NCBI GenBank assembly: GCA_965208745.1
Contig: CBDBPN010000004.1
Location: 3,534,001-3,598,000 of the forward strand
Source: VXNE01 sp965208745
GTDB taxonomy: Bacteria > Pseudomonadota > Gammaproteobacteria > Pseudomonadales > Azotimanducaceae
DNA: 64,000 nt
Reading direction: 5' to 3'
Numbering within the stretch: the stretch's first letter is position 1; the number at the start of each line of letters is the position of its first letter. Shown in pieces: positions 42,557 through 51,842 of this stretch. Below the pieces are notes generated by a model, which saw nothing but the letters and a program-made list of their open reading frames with translations, was not told the DNA's origin and did not search any database. The position numbers and the translations under genes are program-made.

Positions 42557-43495
42557 ATGGCTTCCATCGGCATGCGCGACCTGCTCGCGGCGGGCGCGCA
42601 CTTCGGTCATCAGACGCGCTTCTGGAACCCCAGGATGGCGCCGTACATCTATGGCGCGCGCAACAAGATCCACATCATCGATCTCGAGCGCACGCTACCG
42701 GCGCTCAACGAGGCGCTGGGGCACATCAAGGCCCTGGCGGGCCGGCGCAACAAGATCCTGTTCGTCGGCACCAAGCGGGCCGCCGCCAAGGTCATCCGCG
42801 AGCAGGCGACGCGGGTCGGCATGCCCTACGTCGACCAACGCTGGCTCGGCGGCATGCTCACCAACTACAAGACGATCCGCCAGTCGATTCGCCGTCTTCA
42901 GGACCTGGAGACGCAGGCCGAGGACGGCACCTTCGAGATGCTCACGAAGAAGGAGGCCCTGCGCAAGCGGCGGACGATGGAGAAGCTCGACCGCAGCCTC
43001 GGCGGCATCAAGGAGATGGGAGGCCTGCCCGACGCGTTGTTCGTGATCGACGTGCAGCACGAGCGCATCGCCGTCACCGAGGCGAACAAGCTCGGCATCC
43101 CCGTGATCGCGGTGGTCGACACCAACAGCGACCCCGAGGGCATCGACCACATCATTCCGGGCAACGACGACGCGATCCGCGCCATCCGGCTCTACGTCAC
43201 CGCGGTGGCGGATGCGATTTACGAGGGACAGGGCCGCGCCGCCGGCGACGTGGAACCCGGGACGTTCTCGGAGGACGAGTTCGTGGAGGTCGAGGCGGAG
43301 CCCGCTGCCGTCGCCGCCGCGGCGTCCGAACCCGCCCCGCAGCCAGAGACGGTGCCGGCGCCCGCTCCGGAGGCCGAAGCGCTTCCGGAGACGGCGCCAG
43401 AGTCCGAGGCGGCCGCCACCGAGCCGGTGGAGGAGCCAGTGCAGTCCGACGAAGACGAATCGAGAGACGCGGCGACAGGGACAAAGCAGGAGTAG
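42557..43495 (+). CDS. rpsB: 30S ribosomal protein S2 with long acidic tail
   Basis: S2 joins the 30S subunit late and is needed for S1 binding. The first 235 residues are canonical: GAHFGHQTRFWNPRMAPYIY, FVGTKRAAAKVI, QRWLGGMLTN and VDTNSDPEGIDHIIPGNDD. The last 75 residues are an extra Ala/Glu/Pro tail (about residues 238-312), making 312 instead of about 240 residues. Similar tails occur in some other GC-rich bacteria. tsf follows 56 bp downstream. Confidence 0.97.
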   Translation: MASIGMRDLLAAGAHFGHQTRFWNPRMAPYIYGARNKIHIIDLERTLPALNEALGHIKALAGRRNKILFVGTKRAAAKVIREQATRVGMPYVDQRWLGGMLTNYKTIRQSIRRLQDLETQAEDGTFEMLTKKEALRKRRTMEKLDRSLGGIKEMGGLPDALFVIDVQHERIAVTEANKLGIPVIAVVDTNSDPEGIDHIIPGNDDAIRAIRLYVTAVADAIYEGQGRAAGDVEPGTFSEDEFVEVEAEPAAVAAAASEPAPQPETVPAPAPEAEALPETAPESEAAATEPVEEPVQSDEDESRDAATGTKQE

Positions 43496-43551
43496 GAGCG
43501 GCGTCGCTCCCCTGCGGGCGACTCCGCCAGTACGCAAGAGGAGAACGGATC

Positions 43552-44427
43552 GTGGCCACGATAACAGCAGCGATGGTCAAGGAGCTTCGGGACCGCACCG
43601 GGCTCGGCATGATGGACTGCAAGCGGGCGCTGACCGCGGCGGACGGAGACCTCGACCGCGCCATCGACGACCTGCGCCGCAAGAGCGCGCTGAAGGCCGC
43701 GGCGAAGGCCAGCCGCACGGCCGCGGAGGGCCTGCTGGCGCTTCGGGTCGCGGACGACCGCCGCAAGGCGACCCTGGTCGAGGTCAACATCGAGACCGAC
43801 TTCGCCGCGCGGCACGAGAAGTTCTCGGCATTCCTCGACACCGTTGCCGAGGCGGCCTTCGCGGCCGGCGCGAACGATGTCGATGCTCTGATGACCGCCG
43901 CCTTGGAGGCCCAGCGCGAGGCGCTCGTGCAGGAGATCGGCGAGAACGTGACGGTGCGCCGGGTGGTGACGCTCGAAAACCCGGGCGGACACGTCGCGAG
44001 CTACCTGCACACCGACCGCCGCAAGGGTGCGCTGGTGGAACTCGAGGGCGGCGGCGACCTGGCCGAGTTGGGTCGGGACCTCGCCATGCACGTGACCGCG
44101 GCGGCGCCCGAAGTCGTCCACCCGGACGACCTCGACGCGGCCTTCCTGGCCAAGGAGCGCGAGATCCTGGAAGCCCAGGCCATCGACAGCGGCAAGCCGC
44201 CCGAGATCGCGAAGAAGATGGTCGAGGGCCGCCTGCGCAAGACGATGGGCGAACTCAGCCTGGTCGAGCAGCCCTTCGTGAAAGAGCCGAAGACCCGCGT
44301 GGGGAAACTCCTGTCCGGCGCCGGGGCGACCTGCACCCGTTTTGCCCGCTACGAGGTGGGCGAGGGGATCGCGAAGAAGGCGGACGACTTCGCCGCGGAG
44401 GTCGCGGCGCAGGCGGGGACTTCCTGA
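43552..44427 (+). CDS. tsf: Translation elongation factor Ts
   Basis: EF-Ts exchanges GDP for GTP on EF-Tu. The 291-residue protein has the N-terminal signature VKELRDRTGLGMMDCKRALT, the core with VEVNIETDFAARHEKF and the C-terminal KTMGELSLVEQPFVK. The GTG start has a good AAGAGGAG site upstream. pyrH and frr, which usually follow, are not found; the next 280 bp are non-coding and then the defence island begins. The DNA at 44428-44670 shows no feature I can support. Confidence 0.97.
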   Translation: MATITAAMVKELRDRTGLGMMDCKRALTAADGDLDRAIDDLRRKSALKAAAKASRTAAEGLLALRVADDRRKATLVEVNIETDFAARHEKFSAFLDTVAEAAFAAGANDVDALMTAALEAQREALVQEIGENVTVRRVVTLENPGGHVASYLHTDRRKGALVELEGGGDLAELGRDLAMHVTAAAPEVVHPDDLDAAFLAKEREILEAQAIDSGKPPEIAKKMVEGRLRKTMGELSLVEQPFVKEPKTRVGKLLSGAGATCTRFARYEVGEGIAKKADDFAAEVAAQAGTS

Positions 44428-44670
44428 GCGTACTGTGCCCGGGTGGGCCGTGATCGTCGAACCGATCGCGCCCACCTACGCTCGAAACGCGGTGTCGCGC
44501 CATCCGGTGTTCGGCGAAGTCTCCCTGTTGCATGCCCCTGACGGTCTTCGCGCCACGCCACGGCGCTTGGGCCGTCACGTGTTTCAATTGACGACCGTCG
44601 AGCGGGGCGCTCCCGAAAATGGCGCCTTGAGAGTTTCCTAGCCCATCCGGGTCGGGGCAATGCAAAGTTG

Positions 44671-44686
44671 CTGTATACTTGACCAG
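44671..44686 (+). promoter_or_regulatory. LexA-like box upstream of the DUF5131 gene
   Basis: CTGTATACTTGACCAG matches the SOS-box core CTG-N10-CAG, with the AT-rich left half typical of LexA sites. It lies 24 bp before the ATG at 44710, overlapping where a promoter should be. Half-site symmetry is imperfect on the right, so the call is tentative. Confidence 0.4.
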
Positions 44687-44709
44687 TATGGGTCCGCCTC
44701 GGAGGGTTC

Positions 44710-45558
44710 ATGGCACAGTTTTCCAACATCGAGTGGACCGACCACACGTTCAACCCTTGGTGGGGGTGCACCAAAGTCTCGCCAGCCTGCGACCACTGCT
44801 ACGCCGAGACGTGGGCCCGGCGAATGGGCTTCGACATCTGGACGCGCGGCAAGCCACGGCGCTTTCTCAGCGACACGTACTGGCAGCAACCTCGCCGGTG
44901 GAACGAGAATGCCGCGAGGAACGGTCGCAGGGCCAGGGTCTTCTGCGCATCCATGGCCGATGTCTTCGAGTGGCAGCGTGGCCTGCAGCCTTGGCGCCAG
45001 CGTCTCTGGCGACTCATCGCCGAGACGCCGAACTTGGATTGGCTGCTTCTCACGAAACGCCCCCACCTTGCGGCCAGGCTCGCCCCGTGGGGCGACACTT
45101 GGCCCGACAACGTCTGGGTAGGCACGACGGTTGAGGATCAGCGTTGGGCAGACAAGCGGCTGCCGAAACTGTCTCGGATCCCCGCGACGATACGGTTCCT
45201 CTCATGCGAACCACTGCTCGGACCGGTCGAGCTGGAGCCTTGGCTTGCGCATGGAGACGTTCATTGGGTCATTGCGGGCGGCGAAAGCGGCCCACAGGCT
45301 CGGCCTAGCGACCCGATGTGGTTCCTCGATCTCCTCAGGCAGTGTCGTTGCCACGATGTGCCTTTCCACTTCAAGCAGTGGGGCGAGTGGGCTCCACTCG
45401 AAGGCGTCGACGGGTTGCCACGGTCGGTTTTGGAGGGAGAAGAGTTTTCAGCACCACTCGGTCGTTTCGGCAAGAAGGCAAGCGGTCGCAACCTGGCGGG
45501 GAGGGTTTGGAACGGCATTCCCGCTGGGCGGGCGCCGGTGCCAGGATTGGCTAGCTGA
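44710..45558 (+). CDS. DUF5131 (phage Gp37/Gp68-like) three-cysteine protein
   Basis: The 282-residue protein has a three-cysteine motif near the N-terminus (WWGCTKVSPACDHCYAE, C20-x6-C27-x2-C30), recalling radical SAM iron-sulfur ligation but with different spacing. Family members occur on phages and beside the TcmP protein. Other conserved parts are FCASMADVFEW, LLTKRP, SCEPLLGP and WVIAGGESG. Its substrate is unknown. An AGGAGGG-like site lies upstream (GGAGGG at 44701) and a LexA-like box precedes it. The gene converges on tcmP with 62 bp between them. Confidence 0.85.
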   Translation: MAQFSNIEWTDHTFNPWWGCTKVSPACDHCYAETWARRMGFDIWTRGKPRRFLSDTYWQQPRRWNENAARNGRRARVFCASMADVFEWQRGLQPWRQRLWRLIAETPNLDWLLLTKRPHLAARLAPWGDTWPDNVWVGTTVEDQRWADKRLPKLSRIPATIRFLSCEPLLGPVELEPWLAHGDVHWVIAGGESGPQARPSDPMWFLDLLRQCRCHDVPFHFKQWGEWAPLEGVDGLPRSVLEGEEFSAPLGRFGKKASGRNLAGRVWNGIPAGRAPVPGLAS

Positions 45559-45620
45559 TTTGCTGTGGTCGAGCCCTTGCCGCCCTCTTGGCGGGGAGCA
45601 TGGGCATCCGCGCCGGCAGT

Positions 45621-46697
45621 TCATTTGAACCTCACCCGCACTCCCCGGTTCGCCGTAAAGCCCCTGCCGCCACCGGGGCGTCGTACATCTAGCCGACCCT
45701 CCCGTGCCAGCCGCTGCAGCGTGTTCTTTCGCAGCAAACCCAAGTGGTACGGGGTTTCGTCGCTCGTGACGAAGTCATCGATCTTCTCTATCGGCACCCA
45801 CGCGTTACCGAAGCGCTCCTTCAATTGTTCTGCGAGAGGCTCGGTGTCGGTCCCGAACAGGGTGGTCTGACCGAGTGCATAGCCGCGAAACGAAAGCCCG
45901 CCTGAGGGATCGACCTTCCAGATCGACTTCTTCATGAGGTCGCAACCTTTCGGGCTACCCGTCGCGAAGTACAGCGTGTAGACGTGTCGATTGCCCTTCC
46001 ACAGTTCCAGAGGAATGACGTAACGTGCTCCGTGCCGCTTGAGTTGCGTCGCGAAAAGGTCGTGCAGGAACGGCTTGCGCTCGGTTTCCTGATCGATGGT
46101 CCAGGATTGGCGCCAGTCGGCTGTGCCGAACAGAGCGTCAAGAGCGGGGCCGTACTCAGGCTGGCGATGGAACCGACGGATCGGCTCGTACATGAAGGAA
46201 ATCAGGCACTCGCTCTTGTTGTTTTCCAGGACGCGACCGATCAGATTCATGGGGCTACCCTTCGGCCCGAATGGGTCGATCATCACGAAAGCCGGCGCCA
46301 ATGCTGCGTTCTGATCGTCGATGTGGTCCAGAATCTCGGTCATCGACTCGTCGAAGTTGCCCTGCAGCACCCGGGCTTCAGTGTTCGGAATAGCGGGCTC
46401 CCGCTCCAGCAACCCGCGCAGATGCCGAGCGCGCGTATGATCGGACTCGATGAACAGGCAGACCACCTCGACGCCCTGAAGCCGGCCCTCTCTCCTGTGA
46501 CGCCTGACACAGTCGAGTGCGACCAAGGGTGAACCCCGCTCGCCGTGGAGGTACTCGCCGGGACCGGCAAACCCGTCGACGAACAGCAATCGCCCGTTCC
46601 AGCGGCTGAGAATCGGAAACCAGCCATCCAGATAGTTGCGCAAGACCAGATGTTTGCCCTCGGTCTGCGCGTCGCGCTGCCAGAGCGTCGCTGCCAT
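45621..46697 (-). CDS. tcmP: Three-Cys-motif partner protein TcmP
   Basis: The 358-residue protein has FVDGFAGPGEY near residue 39 and AFVMIDPFGPKGSPMNLIGR near residue 138, a methyltransferase-like core found in TcmP. TcmP genes are repeatedly found next to DUF5131-type three-cysteine proteins, as here, although orientation is convergent. Function is unknown; a role in mobile or defence regions is suspected from distribution. The ATG at 46695-46697 faces the helicase gene across about 235 bp. Confidence 0.82.
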   Translation of the reverse strand: MAATLWQRDAQTEGKHLVLRNYLDGWFPILSRWNGRLLFVDGFAGPGEYLHGERGSPLVALDCVRRHRREGRLQGVEVVCLFIESDHTRARHLRGLLEREPAIPNTEARVLQGNFDESMTEILDHIDDQNAALAPAFVMIDPFGPKGSPMNLIGRVLENNKSECLISFMYEPIRRFHRQPEYGPALDALFGTADWRQSWTIDQETERKPFLHDLFATQLKRHGARYVIPLELWKGNRHVYTLYFATGSPKGCDLMKKSIWKVDPSGGLSFRGYALGQTTLFGTDTEPLAEQLKERFGNAWVPIEKIDDFVTSDETPYHLGLLRKNTLQRLAREGRLDVRRPGGGRGFTANRGVRVRFK

Positions 46698-46853
46698 GTT
46701 CTGGACCTCCCTGTGTTTGTCTGCTCAATTGCACCATCTCAGTCTGGGGCGGGGCCGCAAAGCGGCGGCAGCGTCTAGCCGCGGAGCGCGTTCCCTGGCA
46801 ACCGAGTCCGAGCAGCCGCCACCGTTTCCTCACGGTGAGAGGACGTTGGTTGA

Positions 46854-46885
46854 TATAGCATACGTCATATAGCGCTTGCTATAAT
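46854..46885 (+). promoter_or_regulatory. Promoter/operator of the helicase operon (candidate)
   Basis: A perfect -10 hexamer TATAAT lies at 46880-46885, overlapping an inverted repeat TATAGCA (46854-46860) / TGCTATA (46877-46883). No good -35 is present at the right distance, so it may be regulator-dependent. The helicase itself has an N-terminal helix-turn-helix, so autoregulation at this repeat is plausible. The stretch is AT-rich for this genome. Confidence 0.45.
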
Positions 46886-46933
46886 AGGTGGCAATTGGCG
46901 CAGAATTCTAGCGCAGTCCTCGGCGGACGGCCC

Positions 46934-49900
46934 ATGCAGTCACCAGGCAACATCCCCACCGACTACCCGCTACGGGTCAAGGACCTCCGGGAACGGCTCG
47001 GGTTGACCCAAGTCGAAATGGCCGCCCGCATCGGCGTAGCGTTCGCTACCGTGAACCGCTGGGAGAACGGCAAGTCCAGACCCGCGGCTTTGGCATGGCA
47101 ACGCCTCGTCGATCTGGACGCGGCAGCCCGCGCGGCGATCCGTAGCCCGGAGCCACCCGTGCAGACGAGTGCGAGCTTGGACTTCGCCGCGAGGTCGGAG
47201 GTGGTTGCTGCGGTCGCGGAGGGCACCCGCCTCGCATACGGTCACCTGTTCAATCCGACGTTCGCGGCGGAGATCTCGTCGATCGATCCGCTGCCGCACC
47301 AGCGCATCGCCGTGTACGAGCACATGCTCCAGCAGTCGCCGCTGCGTTTCTTGCTCGCCGACGACGCCGGCGCGGGCAAGACGATCATGACGGGCCTTTA
47401 TCTCCGGGAAGTGATGGCGCGTCAGCTCGTCTCGCGCGTCCTGATCGTTCCGCCGGCCGGCTTGGTCGGTAACTGGGAGCGCGAAATGCGCACGCTATTC
47501 CGCCTTCCCTTCCGCGTCGTCCGCGGCGCGGAAGCGCGGACGGCGAACCCGTTCAGCGGGCCGGACAGCGACCGCCTGATCGTCAGCGTCGATACCCTTG
47601 CCGGCACGCGGATGTTCCGGCGGTTACGCGAAGCGGTGGCTGCCGGAGCGCGCCCATACGAACTCGTGGTGTTTGACGAGGCCCACAAGCTTGCCGCCCA
47701 CCGGGGACACGACTCCCGCGTACACAAGACCGAACGGTACCGCTTGGCCGAGGCCTTGGCGGGCCTGCCCGTTCGGGACGAACGCTGGACGCTTGGCTGG
47801 TCGGCGCTCAACGTCCTGTTGCTGACTGCGACGCCCCACATGGGCAAGGACTTCCCCTACTACTGTTTGTGGCGCTTGCTCGCCCCGGACGCGCTGGCGA
47901 CCTTCGAGGCGTTCGAGGACTTCCCGGACGAACAGCGCCGCCGTCACTTCATCCGGCGGACCAAGGAAGAGATGGTCGGCATCGACGGCCGTCCCTTGTA
48001 TCCGCAACGGCACTGCGACACCTTGAGTCACTCGCTCAGCCCGGCCGAGCAGGCGCTCTACGACGCAACCACGCGCTACATCGCGGAGACCTACAGCAAG
48101 GCGCGGGTGCTGAATCGATCAGCGGCCCGCCTCGCGATGAGCGTCTTCCAGCGACGCCTCGCCAGTTCGTCCCATGCGCTGATGCGCTCGTTCGAGCGTC
48201 GCCTCGCTCGAATGGACGAGGCCATCGCCCTCGTTCAGGAGGGTCGGTCCGACGAGCTGGAGCGACGGCAGGTGCACATTGGCGAGACCGTCGACGTTTT
48301 CGAGTCCCGGACCGCCGACGAAGAGACTGGCCACGACGGCGAGCAAGAGGCCCACGAAGCCTTCGAGGAGGCAGCGCTCGGCGGTCTCGCCGCCGTCGCG
48401 CTCACGGATCTGCGGGAAGAGCGTGCGGAAGTCGAGGCCCTGCTCGCAAGGGCACGCGAACTCGCCGAAAGCGGGGAGGACTCCAAACTCGAGAAGCTGC
48501 GCGACGTTATGGCAAATCCCGCGTTCGGCGGCGAGAAGCTCATCGTGTTCAGCGAGCACCGGGACACGGTCGAGTTCGTCGTCCGCCGCTTGGAAGGGTT
48601 TGGCCTCACCGGCAGGGTAGCGCTGATCCATGGTGGTCTTGGCTACCGTGAGCGCGAGGCGCAGGTCGAGTTGTTTCGCCGTCCGGCCGATCATGGCGGC
48701 GCGAACTGTCTCGTGGCCACCGACGCCGCCGGCGAGGGCATCAATCTTCAGTTCTGCTGGCTGATGGTCAACTACGATGTGCCCTGGAATCCGGCACGGC
48801 TGGAGCAGCGGATGGGTCGTATCCATCGGTACGGCCAGAAGCGCGATCCGGTCGTGATCGTTAACCTGGTGGCGGGAGAGACCCGCGAGGGACGGGTACT
48901 GACCGCACTGCTGGAGAAGCTTGAGGCCATACGCAAGCAACTCAGTTCCGACAAGGTCTTCGATGTCGTTGGCCGCCTGTTCGAGAACATGCCGCTCAAG
49001 GACTACTTCGAGCAGGCCGCCACGGAGGATGGCGCACGCGAAGCCATCGAGGCGCTGGACCGCAGGATGACCCCCGAGCGGACTGCGGCCATCGCGGAGC
49101 GAGAACGCGACCTGTACGGTGTCAGCGAAGTGCGGGACCGCCTGCCGGAGATCAACGCCGCGATGGAGCGCGAGCGCTTTCGGCGCATGCTGCCTGGCTA
49201 CGTGCGGCGTTTCGTGGAGACCGGCGCGCCCCTGCTCGACCTGCGCGTGGAGGGCGACGCGGGCGGGGTGTTCGAACTCGTGCCGCAACGTCGACGTGCC
49301 GCCGACGAACTCCGGGAGGCCATGGACATGTATCCGGAGGAAATGTGGGGCCGTCTAACGGTCCATCGCCCGAAGGGCGGCGAAGACGCCATCTGGATGC
49401 ACCCGGGCGAAGCCGTATTCGAACGTTTCCGCGGCAACTTGCTGGCGCGTCATCGGGCAGAGGCGCGGCGGGGCGCAATCTTCGTCGATCCCCACGCCGA
49501 GGTGCCTTATCTGTTTCATCTGGCCCGCGCGTCCGTGCGCCGGCGGGACGGGAACAGGTCGCGAACCGTCGAGACCCGACTGATCGGGCTACGCCAGAGC
49601 GGCGACGGCGCCATCTCGGCATGCGCTCTCGAGCACATTCTGCTGCTGCGCGGCGCCGAGCGCGTTGCGCCCGGCAGTGTCCCGCTGGCGCACGCCGCGC
49701 TTGGGCTCAAGGATGGCGCGGAGCAGTGGTTGCGGCACACCGTCCTCGGCATGGTCGCCGAGCACCGAGCGCGCATTCAGGATACGCTGCCCGAGCGACG
49801 CCGCTGGGTGACGGCTGGCTATCACCATCGGACGGCCGATCTCATGCAGGCGCGGCGCCGCGCGAGTGCGGAAGCACGCGGAGGCGATCCGCGCCGTCTG

Positions 49901-50491
49901 ACTGAATTCGACATGGTGAAGGAACAGCAGGGTCGGCTTGCGGCCGAAAGGCAGCGTGCCCTGAGCCTGCTCGAAGACGAGAGTTCGCTAATCGAGCCGG
50001 GCGAAGCCACGATGATTGCCCATGCCCTGGTCGTCCCGACGGAAGACCGGGAGGAGCGTCAACGGCATGACGCGGAGGTGGAGGCGATCGCGATGGCCTT
50101 CGCTCGCGTGCATGAAGAAGCCGCCGGAGCCAAGGTCGACGATGTGTCGCGTCCCGACCTCTCACGCCGGGAAGGTCTCGGCGACTGGCCGGGCTTCGAC
50201 CTCCGCTCGGTGCGTCCCGCCGGCGATCTCGGCCCGGCGGAGGATCGCGCGATCGAGGTCAAGGGTCGCGCGGGTACGGGCGCTGTCGAGGTGAGCGCGA
50301 ACGAGTGGGCGGCGGCGTGCAACCTGCGGGAGCGCTACTGGCTGTATACGGTCTTCGATTGCGCGACACCCCGCCCCCGCCTGGTGAAGGTTCGCGACCC
50401 GTTCGGCCGTTTGCTGGCAAAAGCCAAGGGCAGCGTCGTCATCTCTGCGTCGGAGATCCAGGCAGCAGGCACGCGTGAGGCGGGCGTATGA
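46934..50491 (+). CDS. HTH-SNF2/DEAH helicase with DUF3883 C-terminus
   Basis: The 1,185-residue protein begins with a Cro/C1-type helix-turn-helix (about residues 12-45, RVKDLRERLGLTQVEMAAR ... TVNRWENGKS). A SNF2-type helicase follows: Walker A DDAGAGKT (about 141-148), DEAH near 247, a TATP motif and, in the second RecA domain, RMGRIHRYGQ. A long middle region is unassigned. A DUF3883 domain lies at about residues 1080-1165 (AIEVKGRAGTGAVEVSANEW), common in restriction-like and DISARM-type proteins. The ATG at 46934 is preferred over a TTG at 46895 because the -10 box is only 10 bp before the latter. It leads the defence operon. Confidence 0.9.
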   Translation: MQSPGNIPTDYPLRVKDLRERLGLTQVEMAARIGVAFATVNRWENGKSRPAALAWQRLVDLDAAARAAIRSPEPPVQTSASLDFAARSEVVAAVAEGTRLAYGHLFNPTFAAEISSIDPLPHQRIAVYEHMLQQSPLRFLLADDAGAGKTIMTGLYLREVMARQLVSRVLIVPPAGLVGNWEREMRTLFRLPFRVVRGAEARTANPFSGPDSDRLIVSVDTLAGTRMFRRLREAVAAGARPYELVVFDEAHKLAAHRGHDSRVHKTERYRLAEALAGLPVRDERWTLGWSALNVLLLTATPHMGKDFPYYCLWRLLAPDALATFEAFEDFPDEQRRRHFIRRTKEEMVGIDGRPLYPQRHCDTLSHSLSPAEQALYDATTRYIAETYSKARVLNRSAARLAMSVFQRRLASSSHALMRSFERRLARMDEAIALVQEGRSDELERRQVHIGETVDVFESRTADEETGHDGEQEAHEAFEEAALGGLAAVALTDLREERAEVEALLARARELAESGEDSKLEKLRDVMANPAFGGEKLIVFSEHRDTVEFVVRRLEGFGLTGRVALIHGGLGYREREAQVELFRRPADHGGANCLVATDAAGEGINLQFCWLMVNYDVPWNPARLEQRMGRIHRYGQKRDPVVIVNLVAGETREGRVLTALLEKLEAIRKQLSSDKVFDVVGRLFENMPLKDYFEQAATEDGAREAIEALDRRMTPERTAAIAERERDLYGVSEVRDRLPEINAAMERERFRRMLPGYVRRFVETGAPLLDLRVEGDAGGVFELVPQRRRAADELREAMDMYPEEMWGRLTVHRPKGGEDAIWMHPGEAVFERFRGNLLARHRAEARRGAIFVDPHAEVPYLFHLARASVRRRDGNRSRTVETRLIGLRQSGDGAISACALEHILLLRGAERVAPGSVPLAHAALGLKDGAEQWLRHTVLGMVAEHRARIQDTLPERRRWVTAGYHHRTADLMQARRRASAEARGGDPRRLTEFDMVKEQQGRLAAERQRALSLLEDESSLIEPGEATMIAHALVVPTEDREERQRHDAEVEAIAMAFARVHEEAAGAKVDDVSRPDLSRREGLGDWPGFDLRSVRPAGDLGPAEDRAIEVKGRAGTGAVEVSANEWAAACNLRERYWLYTVFDCATPRPRLVKVRDPFGRLLAKAKGSVVISASEIQAAGTREAGV

Positions 50492-50583
50492 AGGGGCGTG
50501 TATCGTGAGCTCGTGGACGAGTGGGCCATCTACGATGGTTCTGCAGCCACGCGACTCCGCTCGCGAAGGGACTGAAACAATGA
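50492..50583 (+). pseudogene. Fossil of a zeta-toxin 3' end
   Basis: Directly after the helicase stop the frame continues VYRELVDEWAIYDGSAA, which resembles the end of zeta-toxin/AAA kinases (a pattern like LYRPLADEWRxYDNS). A one-base shift then gives TPLAKGLKQ with a TGA (50581-50583) overlapping the next ATG (ATGA), as toxin genes do with their small partners. Only about 27 codons remain. The likeness is from memory of the family. Confidence 0.5.
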
Positions 50584-50783
50584 GCCCGAATGCACCGGAC
50601 GACCCGAAGACCCCGCGACACACGCGGGATCCCGACATGATTGGTGCCGAGGTAGCGATCCTGAGGGCGGCCAAGCGGGCGCGGCTTCGAGCCGCCGCCA
50701 ACGGCACTCCCATCGCGATTTAGGAGGAGGGCAAGGTTGTTTGGGTGAACGTGAACGAGGAGGGAGAACTCGAACGTGGCTAA
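50580..50783 (+). pseudogene. Small zeta-toxin-partner gene with an in-frame amber codon
   Basis: The ATG at 50580 encodes 47 residues ending ANGTPIAI and a TAG at 50721-50723. The same frame continues EEGKVVWVNVNEEGELERG to a TAA at 50781-50783. Related small proteins found after zeta toxins read on with a tryptophan at about this point, so TGG has probably become TAG. The shortened protein might still be made; full product needs amber suppression. The ATG overlaps the fossil toxin stop. Confidence 0.55.
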
Positions 50784-50843
50784 CGCAGGAGCGCCGGCGT
50801 CGCTTGCACTGATTCGGCGGCCTTTGACGGATTCGGGGGCGAA

Positions 50844-51842
50844 ATGACGAACGTGGACGTCAACCTGAAAGTGCCGGCGCTCGACAAACTGGTCGAATAC
50901 GCGGGCAGCGGCATCGGCGCGGTCGCCGGGCCCATGCTGGCCCCGTGGAAGGCGCGGCGGGAAACAAAGGCCAGGCTGATTGAAGCCAAGGCGGAAGCCG
51001 ACAGCCTAAAGCTCGTTGCCGAAGCACAGGCAGAGGCGCGGCGACTGCTGGTCGAACCCGAGAATGCAGTCTCGGGAGGTATGGAACTCGAGGCGGGCGG
51101 CATCACGCAACGGATCGAGTTCCAGGAGAAGAAGCGGCAGGCGAACATCGAGGCTACTGTCTTGGAGGCAGCTGCGGAACTCGGTGACAAGGAAGTGTTT
51201 GACCACGAGCCGGACCCAGACTGGACAGCACGTTTTTTCGATGGCGTGCAGGACGTGTCGTCAGAGGACATGCGCAAGCTCTGGGCGAAGGCGCTCTCGG
51301 GTGAAGTGCAAAGGCCAGGTGCCACGTCTCTGCGCACGTTGGAGGTTCTGAGGAACATGACCGCTCAAGATGCGGCGGTCTTCCAGGAGGTGTGCAGCTA
51401 CTTCATTAGGGACTTCGTCTTCAGGCCGGGGGAAGGCCCGACGAGCCATGCCGCAATATCATTCGATCGCTTGCTGCTACTTGAGGACGCCGGCCTCATC
51501 AAGGCGGACACGACTCTCGTAAGGAAGCTAGAGTGTAGCCCAACGCCTGTTTATCTCCCCTACCAAAACTGGATTCTGAGGGTTTCCACGACAGCCCAAA
51601 CGACCGAGGTCAGTGTTCCGGCGTACCCCATTACCTCGGCAGGCAGGGAACTCCAACGGGTCGCCGAGTGTACATCGCAAGCGGACTACCTCAGATCGTT
51701 CTCGCGTTTCCTTCAGAGCAAGGGTTGCGAGCTGGCTGCCGCTCCAATCATCAAGGAACTGCCCGGCGGTCGTGTGAGACACGGGCGGGACTTTGCGCCT
51801 ATTCAGCCCGACGACCGAAGCTCGGGGGACGATCGACCATGA
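50844..51842 (+). CDS. DUF2806 domain protein
   Basis: The 332-residue protein resembles DUF2806: an N-terminal amphipathic stretch (KLVEYAGSGIGAVAGPMLAP), a charged helix with EAKAEADSLKLVAEAQAEAR, then the conserved DWTARFFDGVQDVSSEDMRK LWAKALSGEV segment at about residues 125-155 and a winged-helix-like C-terminal part. Function is unknown. Its stop overlaps the methyltransferase ATG by 4 bp, placing it in the same operon. A role as a membrane-associated or sensor subunit is only a guess. The 60 bp before it hold the end of the zeta remnant. Confidence 0.78.
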   Translation: MTNVDVNLKVPALDKLVEYAGSGIGAVAGPMLAPWKARRETKARLIEAKAEADSLKLVAEAQAEARRLLVEPENAVSGGMELEAGGITQRIEFQEKKRQANIEATVLEAAAELGDKEVFDHEPDPDWTARFFDGVQDVSSEDMRKLWAKALSGEVQRPGATSLRTLEVLRNMTAQDAAVFQEVCSYFIRDFVFRPGEGPTSHAAISFDRLLLLEDAGLIKADTTLVRKLECSPTPVYLPYQNWILRVSTTAQTTEVSVPAYPITSAGRELQRVAECTSQADYLRSFSRFLQSKGCELAAAPIIKELPGGRVRHGRDFAPIQPDDRSSGDDRP

